Of a DNA stretch of 64,000 bases, positions 56,909-64,000 are shown one piece after another. How positions within the stretch are numbered: position 1 is the stretch's first letter; each line of letters begins with the position of its first letter. The stretch lies in contig CBDCME010000081.1 of assembly GCA_965218865.1 (NCBI GenBank), positions 62,001 to 126,000 on the forward strand. Direction: 5' to 3'. The DNA is from CBDCME01 sp965218865 (GTDB lineage Bacteria > Pseudomonadota > Alphaproteobacteria > JAAXGF01). A program made the translations under genes and the position numbers. Below the pieces are notes generated by a model that was not told where the DNA came from, did no database searches, and saw nothing but the letters and a program-made list of their open reading frames with translations.

Positions 56909-57440
56909 TTATTCACCGATATGACGTTCTGAATGTCCGACAGTCATATTCAAGTTTACGACGTCGAAAAACCGGACCACATCAAAGGGAACGTTGGCCG
57001 CGACCGACACGACCTGAATGGGATCCGGCCCCCGAAGACCCGAGGTTGGGAACGTTGGTCACGTTAATCGCCACGTTTGAGGGATCGGTCGAATAGTAAA
57101 GAAGCCAATTACTCGAACCATCGAGGGAACCGGTGAGCACCAGATTCCTGGTGTTCGCTTGAGCCGTGGCGTCGGTTGGATCAGCGACACGGGAAAGATA
57201 CCGCGCCCCATCCCGCACCGCCTTGGTGGCGACATGGTAATGTTGTAATCCACGAGCCATTTCGAGACCGACGAGCGCGATCATCATCATCATCGGCGCG
57301 ACCAGGGCGAACTCGACCACCACCACGCCTTCCTGCGCGCGCCAACAGGCAGTGATCCAATCCGCCAATCGGCGAACCGCGACACCAGCGAAGACAAAGG
57401 CGACAGCTAACGTTACGAAGCCTTTATGTTTTTTATTCAT
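56909..57440 (-). pseudogene. tadE: TadE-family pseudopilin, frameshifted near the C-terminus
   Basis: Start ATG 57440 (MNKKHKGFVTL) with GGAGGATT upstream. The prepilin-like segment is CWRAQEGVVVVEFALVAPMM, then a helix MMMIALVGLEMARGLQHYH and a periplasmic region. At 57029-57033 the plus strand has five C; with four the reading continues as GPDPIQVVSVAANVPFDVVR and ends NMTVGHSERHIGE at TAA 56909. With five it stops early at 56982. A one-base homopolymer change, so a sequencing error is possible. Confidence 0.8.
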
Positions 57441-57546
57441 TTCAATCCTCCTTCCGGTTGCCAACGTTGCATCATTCAGCCCTAAACAAATCCAATGAAC
57501 GGTTCGGCAAATCCCACTTTCAAATGTGAACCATCATCGGAGGTCT

Positions 57547-57732
57547 CTAGCAAACCCCGTTGTTTAGGCAGTCTTGGATACGGTTTACCAAGTTATCGAC
57601 GCCGCTTCCGACAAAAACCAAAGTCACAGCCGCCGCGATCGAGATCAAGGAGCCGCCGAGTGCGTACTCGATTAGGCTCAGGCCGCTGTCATTTCGCAGC
57701 AGACTCATTGCGAATCGTTTAAACTTAGTCAT
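57547..57732 (-). CDS. flp: Flp/Fap-type major pilin, copy 2
   Basis: 61 residues, start ATG 57732. MTKFKRFAMSLLRNDSG is the leader, cleaved after G by the prepilin peptidase; the mature protein starts LSLIEYALGGSLISIAAAV with Glu at position 5, and ends with a short tail containing two Cys (RIQDCLNNGVC). A canonical Flp pilin. The peptidase gene is not in this window. Confidence 0.9.
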   Translation of the reverse strand: MTKFKRFAMSLLRNDSGLSLIEYALGGSLISIAAAVTLVFVGSGVDNLVNRIQDCLNNGVC

Positions 57733-57812
57733 TTGTTCTTCCCCATCTTTTATAAAGTTTTTGACTCATCTCTGAATTCGTAAATCAAAATAAGAAGTGG
57801 GTGGCTCAGCGC

Positions 57813-57841
57813 CGACCCCCGGCGCTGAGCCCCCATTTGCC
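57813..57841 (-). terminator. Strong hairpin after the first flp gene
   Basis: GGCTCAGCGCCG, loop ACCCC, CGGCGCTGAGCC: a perfect 12-bp stem directly after the stop of the upstream flp gene and about 80 bp before the second flp. On the minus strand it is followed by a T-rich stretch after several bases. It may partly terminate or stabilise a short, abundant pilin mRNA. Confidence 0.6.
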
Positions 57842-58030
57842 TTACGGGCAAACCGCGTTGTTGAGACAGTCTTGGATATCGCCCATCGCGCCATCGACAC
57901 CGGTTCCGACAAGAACCAGAGTCGCAGCCGCCGCGATCGAGATCAAAGCGCCGCCAAGTGCGTACTTAACAAGGCTCAGACCTCTGTCGTTCCGAAGCAA
58001 ACCCATTGCGAACCGTTTGAACTTGTTCAT
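57842..58030 (-). CDS. flp: Flp/Fap-type pilin with Glu5-to-Lys substitution, copy 1
   Basis: 62 residues, start ATG 58030. Almost the same sequence as copy 2 (MNKFKRFAMGLLRNDRG, then LSLVKYALGGALISIAAAA, ending DIQDCLNNAVCP). The fifth residue of the mature protein, normally Glu and needed for pilin function in related systems, is Lys here. It could still be processed, but assembly is doubtful; it may be a degenerate or regulatory paralogue. First gene of the cluster, so close to the promoter. Confidence 0.88.
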   Translation of the reverse strand: MNKFKRFAMGLLRNDRGLSLVKYALGGALISIAAAATLVLVGTGVDGAMGDIQDCLNNAVCP

Positions 58031-58130
58031 CTGTATTTCTCCATGATTACGGTTACATCGTACCTTTACCTAACTGGTAAGTTTACGTAACAAATCGTGA
58101 TACTCTCGGACCACTAACTGCGGTCCTATG

Positions 58131-58151
58131 TTTTGGGGAGGTCCCCCAAAA
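58131..58151. promoter_or_regulatory. Palindrome upstream of the flp genes
   Basis: TTTTGGGGAGGTCCCCCAAAA, an 8-bp stem with a short loop, about 100 bp upstream of flp copy 1 in an otherwise A+T-rich interval (58031-58276, no gene seen). No T-run follows, so an operator is as likely as a terminator. Confidence 0.35.
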
Positions 58152-58276
58152 TCCCTATGATCAAACAAAATACTTACTCAAAAAATCATTTTCCTTTCTT
58201 TATGTTAATAGTTACAAGGCACTAATTCATATTTCACATTATCTTAACTTTCTGAATTCCCTTATTGTCCTCATAA

Positions 58277-58831
58277 TCACACGACACCAAATTTTTTCGA
58301 TTTCTGCGATTCGGTCGACTTTCTCGGCGAAAGTTCGCGAGCCGGAACCGGCAGGGTGATCGCGATCTTGGCGTGGAGCCAACCCTAGACCCAGCCCTTG
58401 TTGCGGTTGGAATCGCCCGGTCCAAAACCCTCGGGCCAATCCACGCTGGCGAAGACATCCGCCTTGACAAGCGCCAACATCGCCTTATCAAAGCGCTCGC
58501 GCACCCGGCCAGCCCAGTGGCTGCCACGTGCCGCTGCCGTAGGCAATTCGCCGACGTCCGCCAACAAGTGTTCTATCCTCCGCTCCAACACCGTGCAGTG
58601 GCGCAAGGCGCCTCTCAACAGCGTCGTGTGCTGGCCGATCTTTTTCGCCATCACCGCCGATCCGCGGTTTGTCCGGTGGTCGAGCTCGAGCAACGTCCGT
58701 GCCAACCGTGTGACCCAAACCCGCCCCTGCGCATTCATCCACCAGTAGGCCCACTGACCGGCGCGGACGAACCACGCCATCTCGGTCTGCGGCTCACCAT
58801 TTTCACCGTCCTGCGAATGGTGTTGCTCCAC
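58277..58831 (-). pseudogene. Hypothetical protein with in-frame amber codon
   Basis: From 58831 the frame reads EMAWFVRAGQWAYWWMNAQG, VMAKKIGQHTTLLRGALRH, VLERRIEHLLADVGELPTA and KADVFASVDWPEGFGPGDS, then TAG at 58385. In the same frame after the TAG it continues GWLHAKIAITLPVPARELSP to TGA at 58277, which looks like the natural C-terminus. I do not recognise the family; the Trp-rich, helix-forming composition recalls plasmid or phage DNA-binding proteins. Start not determined. Confidence 0.5.
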
Positions 58832-58875
58832 GGCGACGATGTTGAATAGTCGGTCTCCCCTGGCTGCCGAGGGCT

Positions 58876-59097
58876 CTATTCATGGCGTGCCTCCTTGCCC
58901 TGTCCAGCGAAGGGCTCGGGCTTCCTCTTTAACCCGAAGAAGCGGGGTCCCGACCAACGGGTGCCAGTAATCTTCCGGGCGATCTGGGAGAGCGACCCGA
59001 ATCGCCGCCCGTCGAATTGGAAGTCATTCTCCTGGACGATCACGGTGTATGTCTTGCCATGCCATTCGCGCACCAGCTTGGTGCCAGCCTTCAAGGA
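58876..59097 (-). pseudogene. DUF2924 protein, C-terminal fragment
   Basis: Reads KAGTKLVREWHGKTYTVIV, NDFQFDGRRFGSLSQIARKI, TGTRWSGPRFFGLKRKP and ends at TAG 58876. This is the C-terminal core of DUF2924, a small family usually placed beside site-specific recombinases or in prophage and integrative-element modules. The N-terminal half was lost where the IS5 remnant joins at 59098. Confidence 0.8.
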
Positions 59098-59454
59098 ACC
59101 CCCGGCCGACCCTCCTCCGAATACAAGGCTTCATAGGTCTCGTCGAAGAAAGTCCACGCGATCCGGCCCCCCAACACCACCAACTCGTGGCGCAGGTTGA
59201 TGATGTTTTCGAACCGCGAGTGGAACAGGTCCTCTATTCCCGATGACACCTTGCGCGATGGCTTCATCACAGTTCTCCAATCCCAATCGACGGGAGCAGA
59301 GAATCACGTTCCGCAACGGAAGGGAATCCCCAAAATCAATTATTTCAAATCGCAAGCTTTTCAGGCCCAAAACCCGTTTTCTTGCAAATCCGATTACTTC
59401 GCCAAACCGAAAGAGCTACCAACATCAGCCGCTTACACGTTCTTCACGGGCGAC
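59098..59454 (-). mobile_element. IS5-family remnant, copy 4
   Basis: The right 357 bp of the same element: the inverted-repeat end GTTCTTCACGGGCGAC at 59439-59454 and the first 56 or so codons of the transposase (from ATG 59267 to about residue 57, PGVP). The rest is missing; the junction ACCCCCGGCC directly meets DUF2924 sequence. Right flank is TACGAT. Confidence 0.9.
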
Positions 59455-59608
59455 TACGATAAAGGCGGTGAGGCCGCGTTGGCTGAGATGAGCCGCTCGA
59501 TCCGATCCACCGCGTGGCGGCGGAAATTGAAACCGCCATGATGGCGATTGATCAACCGGCCCGCCGCGAAGTTTCGATTTCTGGTAACACTCCGTCAAAA
59601 TCGATTTA

Positions 59609-60040
59609 TTAATCGAGCCAGCCAACAAACTTGCCGAATGAATATTCACATCGGCCCGTGCGGCCCTTTTTCCAACTGTTGCAATATCCGAATCCATGTG
59701 CTAGGTCGTCCTCGAACGGTCCGACGTAACGGTTCCCCTTTCCCCAGCTGTACTCGCCACGGCCGACTCGTTTACCGTCCACGACCTCGCCTTTGTAGCG
59801 GGCGACGGTTTGACCATCGTCATACCACTGGAGTATGCCCAGGCCATTGGCTTTGCCATCCTTGCATTCCCCCAACCAGGCAATCGATATTTTGGGCAGC
59901 GGATACGAGTTCCAAACGTTGCACCCGGTGCGCGAATCTTTCACCCAATGCGGCTGGACTTTGGTTTCTTGCGCCGGCACCGTAACCGAGACGCCAACAC
60001 AGATGATGAATAAGATTGAAAAGCGCACCATTGATTCCAT
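59609..60040 (-). CDS. MORN-repeat protein with signal peptide
   Basis: About 143 residues, start ATG 60040 (MESMVRFSILF) or ATG 60031. A Sec-type signal peptide (FSILFIICVGVSVTVPAQ) precedes MORN-type repeats: GLGILQWYDDGQTVARYKGE, GRGEYSWGKGNRYVGPFEDD and AHGFGYCNSWKKGRTGRCEY. Four Cys are spread in the mature part. A small periplasmic or secreted protein; MORN repeats mediate lipid or protein binding. No operon partner. The 154 bp between the IS5 remnant and its stop contain nothing recognised. Confidence 0.75.
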   Translation of the reverse strand: MESMVRFSILFIICVGVSVTVPAQETKVQPHWVKDSRTGCNVWNSYPLPKISIAWLGECKDGKANGLGILQWYDDGQTVARYKGEVVDGKRVGRGEYSWGKGNRYVGPFEDDLAHGFGYCNSWKKGRTGRCEYSFGKFVGWLD

Positions 60041-60248
60041 CGCTGGATAATTTTTCAGAGAGTATTCAACATCGCCCTGTGCCTCGGCAAGTCGATACCC
60101 GGCACGGCGCTCGCTCGGTCGGCGCCGCCACGCCGGGTGCCAAGGGGGGGGCAGTATGAAACGAGCATTTTCAGTTGCCGAGGTGACCACCGCCGAACGG
60201 GATATTCGACGCCACACCGGAGCGCCGCCGTCCCATTGATAGCGCGCT

Positions 60249-60944
60249 TCACGGGGCGGATCGCCAGTGCTCGACGGGATCGTCGTCGTCGTAGCCCGCC
60301 CAATAGGAATGGTCCGTTATCAGGGACGGCAGACTCCCCTCGAGACACGCGAGCACGAGGCGGAAAGTGTTGACCGGGGAAATCTATGGATAAATCGAAC
60401 CCTGGCATTTTTGGGGAAGCCGAATCATGTTCAGAATACCGAATCGGGCCTTCAAGTCCTCCGCTGTCCAATCCGCCATTTTCCCCCATTCGGGCAAGGT
60501 CGTCAAACCATGGTCCGACTGAATGACGATAATCGCCTCGGGATGGCGCTCGACGATGGCGTCCACGACCCGGACGAGCTCCCGGTTCAAGCAGCTCAGC
60601 GTGTGGGCGTAGAACGTGAGTTCATCGGCGTCCATGGTCTCCTCGAATTGGAGATCGCGAAGGTTCCGAATACGGCAGTTCGCGTCGAATCGGGCGCCAT
60701 GAGCATCCAGATTATGATAAAACAGGAACATCGGAGACGGGAGCTTTTCCGCCGCCGATCCGACATCCGACAACGATAGCCTTTCGTAGTCGACGAACCC
60801 CGGCAGATAACGAAGCAAGACCGGGTACGCCGGGGTCAATTTGAGCAGGCTCACTTCCTGCTCACTGACCGCGGGTAGAAGAGAATTCATCCGTCCGTTA
60901 AGGCAGACGTCCTCGACACCCCGGCACCACGACCCCATCCAACC
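60249..60944 (-). pseudogene. Sulfatase-like membrane protein, C-terminal part
   Basis: Catalytic region after IS256-3: GVEDVCLNGRMNSLLPAVSE, MFLFYHNLDAHGARFDANC, DAIVERHPEAIIVIQSDHGL (SDHG metal-binding motif of sulfatase/LtaS proteins). At 60384 an in-frame TAG stops it after GSIYP; in the same frame it continues ISPVNTFRLVLACLEGSLPS, LITDHSYWAGYDDDDPVEHW and ends at TGA 60249, the natural C-terminus. So the gene carries an IS insertion and a nonsense codon. Confidence 0.8.
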
Positions 60945-62406
60945 GGCAATGTCCCGGCTGATGTTGAAAAAGTGAGGTAGGCGTCATTCGCCTGGAACCG
61001 TTAGGCTCTGGGTGTTGAATCCATCAAGGAGAACGACGCCATGACCAAGCCTACACGGAACAGCCGCCTTTCGAAACTGTTGGGGATCCCGCTTCCGCTG
61101 TTGCCGCCGGCCTTGCCGGAGGCTTTTGATGATCTGCGCATGAGCGTGGATCGCTTTTGCCTGTTGGCCGGGGTGGAGACCCTGGGCGAGATGCTGGACG
61201 AGGATAGCGAGGTGCTCTGCGGAGCGCGCCACGCCCGCACGGCCGAGCGGCAGGGCCATCGCTGGGGGACAACCCAGAGCGAGATTGCCTATCACGGGGG
61301 CAAGGTGAAGCTGACGCGCCCGCGGGTGCGCGATCTTGCGGGCAAGGAGATGAGCTTGCCGAGCTGGGAGTTGCTCTCGGACCCGGCGCTTTTGCAGTCC
61401 TGGGCGATGAACATCATGCTGCTTACGGTTTCGACCCGCAAGTACGCGCGCGCCGTGCGCCTGCCCGGCGAGGCCAGCGGCGACTTGCCGGCACGCGCGG
61501 GCGATGCGACCTCGAAGTCCGCGGTCTCGCGGCGCTTCGTGGCCATGACGCGCAAGAAGCTGAAGGCCTTCCTGGCCAGCGACCTTTCGGATCTCGATCT
61601 CCTGGTCATCCAGATCGACGGGCTGCACGTCGGCGATCACGTGTTGCTGGCAGCTATTGGCATCGACGGCGCGGGCGAGAAGCATGTTCTAGGCCTGGCC
61701 GAAGGTGCCACGGAGAATGCCGCCACGGTGCAGGCGCTGCTCGACAACCTGACCGCCCGCGGCCTCGACCCGGAAGTGCCCCGGCTCTTCATCGTCGACG
61801 GCGCCAAGGCGCTCTCCAAGGCGATCAAGCGGACCTTCGGGCCGGTGGCCGCCCTCCAGCGCTGCCAGGTCCACAAGGGCCGCAACATCATCGAGCGCCT
61901 CGACGAAAGCCTTCATGCCGGCGTCAAGAAGGCGCTCAGGCAAGCCTGGGACCAAGACGATGCCGAGAAAGCCGAACGCCTCATGAAGAACCTGGCGCGC
62001 CGCCTGGAGACCGAGGCCCTCGGCGTTTCGGCTTCCATCCTGGAGGGCCTGGATGAGATCCTCACCGTGATCCGCTTGGGCCTGCCGCCCAAGCTCAGGC
62101 GCTCCTTGGCCTGCACCAACGCCATCGAGAATGCCTTGGGAACGGTCAGGATGGTGCAGCACAATGTCAAGCGCTGGCGCAACGCCGAGATGGCCTTGCA
62201 ATGGACCGCCGCCGGCCTCCTGGAAGCCCAAAAGACCTCCGTCGCCTCAAGGCCTACCGGCAACTCCCCATCCTCAGAGCTGCCCTCGAGGATCACGTGA
62301 AAAAGGCAAAAGCGAAAAGCGCCATTGAAACCATCAAAGAGGCCGCCTAGCCTCGAAGCCCAACCATGCCTGCCTCGCCTTTTTCAACAGAGCATGGGAC
62401 ATCGCC
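60945..62406 (+). mobile_element. IS256-family element, copy 3
   Basis: 1462 bp. Left flank ATCCAACC and, one base beyond the right end, ATCCAACC again: an 8-bp target duplication. It lies inside the sulfatase-like gene, in antisense orientation. Confidence 0.95.
61041..62300 (+). CDS. IS256-family transposase, copy 3
   Basis: 419 residues; differs from copy 1 in MTKPTRNS, KLLGIPL and EALGVSAS. Same C-terminal frame change as the other copies. Catalytic motifs intact. Confidence 0.93.
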   Translation: MTKPTRNSRLSKLLGIPLPLLPPALPEAFDDLRMSVDRFCLLAGVETLGEMLDEDSEVLCGARHARTAERQGHRWGTTQSEIAYHGGKVKLTRPRVRDLAGKEMSLPSWELLSDPALLQSWAMNIMLLTVSTRKYARAVRLPGEASGDLPARAGDATSKSAVSRRFVAMTRKKLKAFLASDLSDLDLLVIQIDGLHVGDHVLLAAIGIDGAGEKHVLGLAEGATENAATVQALLDNLTARGLDPEVPRLFIVDGAKALSKAIKRTFGPVAALQRCQVHKGRNIIERLDESLHAGVKKALRQAWDQDDAEKAERLMKNLARRLETEALGVSASILEGLDEILTVIRLGLPPKLRRSLACTNAIENALGTVRMVQHNVKRWRNAEMALQWTAAGLLEAQKTSVASRPTGNSPSSELPSRIT

Positions 62407-63246
62407 TATCCAACCACCGCTCTGGACGTGGACATACCGATAGCCGAGACGCTTGAAGCCGCGAACCGTGTCATTGAAGCCGCCGATGATCAGAGCGTAA
62501 CGCTGCTGGTCCCCGACAACCGCGCCTCCTCCGGGGGCCACGAGGTAATCCATGTTGAGGGTCGTACTTATCGAGAGGAACGTCACCGGATAGTTGGCCA
62601 GGCTCTCCCCCGCCACGTAAAATCCGCGTTCGCGCATGGACTCCAGGAACGCCCGATTGTCGAAACCGGCAACGCTAGAAAGCACGGCGGCGCGGGCATA
62701 AGAGTCCATGACGAAGAAATAGACGTTCGGACGCCAAGCCGTTTCGGATTGGCTCGTCGTCTGGCTCACGCCGGCGAGTCCCTGGCCGCCGCCGGTCTTC
62801 AGGCCCTGAACGGTCAAGCCCCCCAGCGGAATGACCAGAACGACGGCGCCAACGACGGAAAGAACCAGTGACGAGCGTGGACCTTTAAAGACAAACCAGG
62901 TGAGCGCCCAGGTGGCGAGGGCAAGCATCGTCCACGCAAGGAGGACATACCGATGCCGGAAGAAGCCAAGGTCCTTGAGCGCGAGGTCGATGATTCCATA
63001 GCTAAATATCAAGATGCAGGCGACCGCCACGAGATTGCTGCAACGCACGGTGTTGTGGCGACCGAATAGCCACCGGATGACGAAGACCATCCCCAGCGCC
63101 AGTGCCAATGTGGTCAGGGCGTAGGCGGCGATCGCCCTCAAATTCAGAACTTCGTTCCAGTTGTGATCGGCGAACGCGAGAAACGGCCAAAGCGAAAACG
63201 CCACGACCGGAAACAGATCTGCTAAGAAACGACGTCTCGCGCTCAT
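62407..63246 (-). pseudogene. Sulfatase-like membrane protein, N-terminal part
   Basis: Start ATG 63246 (MSARRRFLADLFPVVAFSLW). Five hydrophobic helices in the first 170 residues (for example LRAIAAYALTTLALALGMVF), then the catalytic domain start PNVYFFVMDSYARAAVLSSV with the D of the metal site, and YPVTFLSISTTLNMDYL. It breaks at QSGGWIGD where IS256-3 entered; the C-terminal part is at 60249-60944. Together about 510 residues, the same layout as the truncated gene at 9626-10236. Probably modifies a cell-surface glycan or lipid; substrate unknown. Confidence 0.8.
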
Positions 63247-63528
63247 GGTTTAAGGCACGTTAATCTAACGGTTCGTTCAAATTATCGCGGCACCGGCCCG
63301 ACGGCGGCTGAAATCGTCGCGATTATGTCGAAACCCGATCGTTGGAGCAATGCCATGGGCTTTTCAACGGGCCGGATTCCGGTTCGATGGCATGGGAGAC
63401 CCCCTCGAATTCCAGGACATCGCTAGCTATCTGGACAAATGTTCCCTTATTTCACCGATCCTGGAAGGAAAATACGTAATTAGGGAACACGCACTCCCTT
63501 CCTGCATTGGTACATGTTACTGAACGTC

Positions 63529-63655
63529 TGTTCGAAAACTCGCGGCGCCGGCCCCCACCCCCTCCCGGCCACCCCTATCAGCAACCTCTCGTGGGTGGCC
63601 GGGAAGGGGAGAGGGACAGACGCAAAAAATGCGCGGACGCGCATTTTCGAACAAA
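63529..63655. repeat. MITE-like palindromic repeat, copy 4
   Basis: Clearest copy: starts TGTTCGAAAACTCGCGGC and ends CGCGCATTTTCGAACAAACA, so its ends are inverted repeats of TGTTCGAAAA. The internal GC-rich arms (CCCCCTCCCGGCCACCCC, GGGTGGCCGGGAAGGGGAG) are imperfect here. Left of it, 63247-63528 holds no gene. Confidence 0.88.
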
Positions 63656-63794
63656 CACTGAGATTTTCGAAATCGGAAGACCTTCTCGGCGGGAATCGTT
63701 CGGCGACGATATCGGGGAGGGACGTCGGGTCCGTCGAAACCGGCGATCGGACGGGTGTTGTGCCGGTTACCCGGAACCCGGCTCGGCACCAGAC

Positions 63795-64000
63795 TCAACC
63801 ACCGAAAACGCGCCGCAGAATCTCGGTCGTACGTTTGGCCGGATTCTCACGGATCGCGGCTTCCTCGCGGGCGAGCATCAAGAACAGACCATCCACGGCT
63901 CTCTCGAGTCCGTAGGTCGTGAGGTCGGCCTTGACGTCGGGGATCAGGGGCAGAGCGCCGTACTCGCCCATCATCGTGTCGTAGGCTTGAACGGGAGGGT
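63795..64000 (-). CDS. DUF4197 family protein, C-terminal part (continues beyond window)
   Basis: Reads PVQAYDTMMGEYGALPLIPD, VKADLTTYGLERAVDGLFLM and LAREEAAIRENPAKRTTEIL to RRVFGG and TGA at 63795. These are the closing blocks of DUF4197, a proteobacterial family of exported proteins of about 220-240 residues with unknown function. The N-terminal two thirds lie beyond the window. Confidence 0.85.
   Translation of the reverse strand, partial: PPVQAYDTMMGEYGALPLIPDVKADLTTYGLERAVDGLFLMLAREEAAIRENPAKRTTEILRRVFGG

Noticed and set aside
1..64000. CRISPR array
   Set aside because: No regularly spaced short direct repeats with unique spacers were seen; the repeats present are IS copies, MITE-like units and the RTX tandem block.
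1..64000. tRNA or rRNA genes
   Set aside because: No cloverleaf with a GGTTCRA-type T-loop and CCA end or rRNA core sequence was recognised in any gene gap; a tRNAscan run would settle it.

Overview
This is a high-GC window whose gene content (an HAAT-type Liv transporter cluster, CHASE2 adenylate cyclase, DUF4169 and DUF4197 genes, a Flp/Tad pilus locus with paired CpaE/CpaF, a NoeA-like methyltransferase) points to an alphaproteobacterium, most likely near Rhodospirillales/Rhizobiales; that placement is inferred from families, not from a marker gene. Its dominant trait is decay: at least fifteen insertion elements of six or seven families (five IS630, three IS256, three plus one remnant IS5-type, one IS4, one ISAs1, one IS30, one degraded integrase-type element) and a group II intron are packed into 64 kb, and about half of the chromosomal genes are split, frameshifted, truncated or internally deleted. 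This is the pattern of a genome in an early phase of erosion after recent IS expansion, as in newly host-restricted bacteria, although some one-base frameshifts in homopolymers could be sequencing errors.

Layout. 1-5.8 kb (minus): a zinc alcohol dehydrogenase (frameshifted, cut by the window edge) and a livF-livG-livM-livH/substrate-binding-protein operon in which the binding protein and LivH permease form one open frame. 6-8.2 kb (plus): CHASE2 adenylate cyclase with an internal deletion. 8.2-13.4 kb: sulfatase-like membrane protein broken by IS630-A, a palindromic MITE-like repeat, a NoeA-like methyltransferase, IS256-1. 13.7-16.6 kb: cyclase remnant, then a FecR/RTX-repeat surface protein with a perfect CRP-type palindrome upstream. 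16.8-20.3 kb: IS4 element, a decayed secreted protein, IS630-B inserted in the C-terminal tail of a polysaccharide flippase. 20.3-25.4 kb: flippase, decayed second cyclase, decayed DUF427 gene, PAS fragment, IS5-1. 25.4-31.2 kb: UvrD/PcrA helicase, PilZ protein, a gluconate-dehydrogenase-like subunit 3 plus GMC flavoprotein pair, DUF4169. 31.4-35.3 kb: a large AsmA protein. 35.4-39.4 kb: group II intron whose reverse transcriptase is split by an ISAs1 element encoding a DruA/DUF4338-ISAs1 fusion transposase. 39.4-46.1 kb: an IS island (IS630-C, IS5-2, integrase-core element interrupted by IS256-2 and IS30). 46.3-58.1 kb (minus): Flp/Tad pilus locus, two flp pilins, two TadE-like pseudopilins, cpaE, cpaF, tadB in three pieces, tadC in two pieces, TPR genes. 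58.3-60 kb: decayed hypothetical gene, DUF2924 fragment, IS5 remnant, MORN protein. 60.2-63.2 kb: second sulfatase-like membrane protein split by IS256-3. 63.5-64 kb: MITE-like repeat and the C-terminal part of a DUF4197 protein.

How genes work together. The Liv cluster would form a complete ABC importer for amino acids or small amides. The Tad cluster would have built a Flp pilus (Flp pilins, CpaF ATPase, TadB/TadC platform, CpaE localisation factor), but both platform genes are destroyed by insertions, so this locus alone cannot make a pilus. Three cyclase sequences are decayed while a canonical CRP-like operator survives upstream of the RTX gene, hinting that a cAMP circuit once controlled surface functions.
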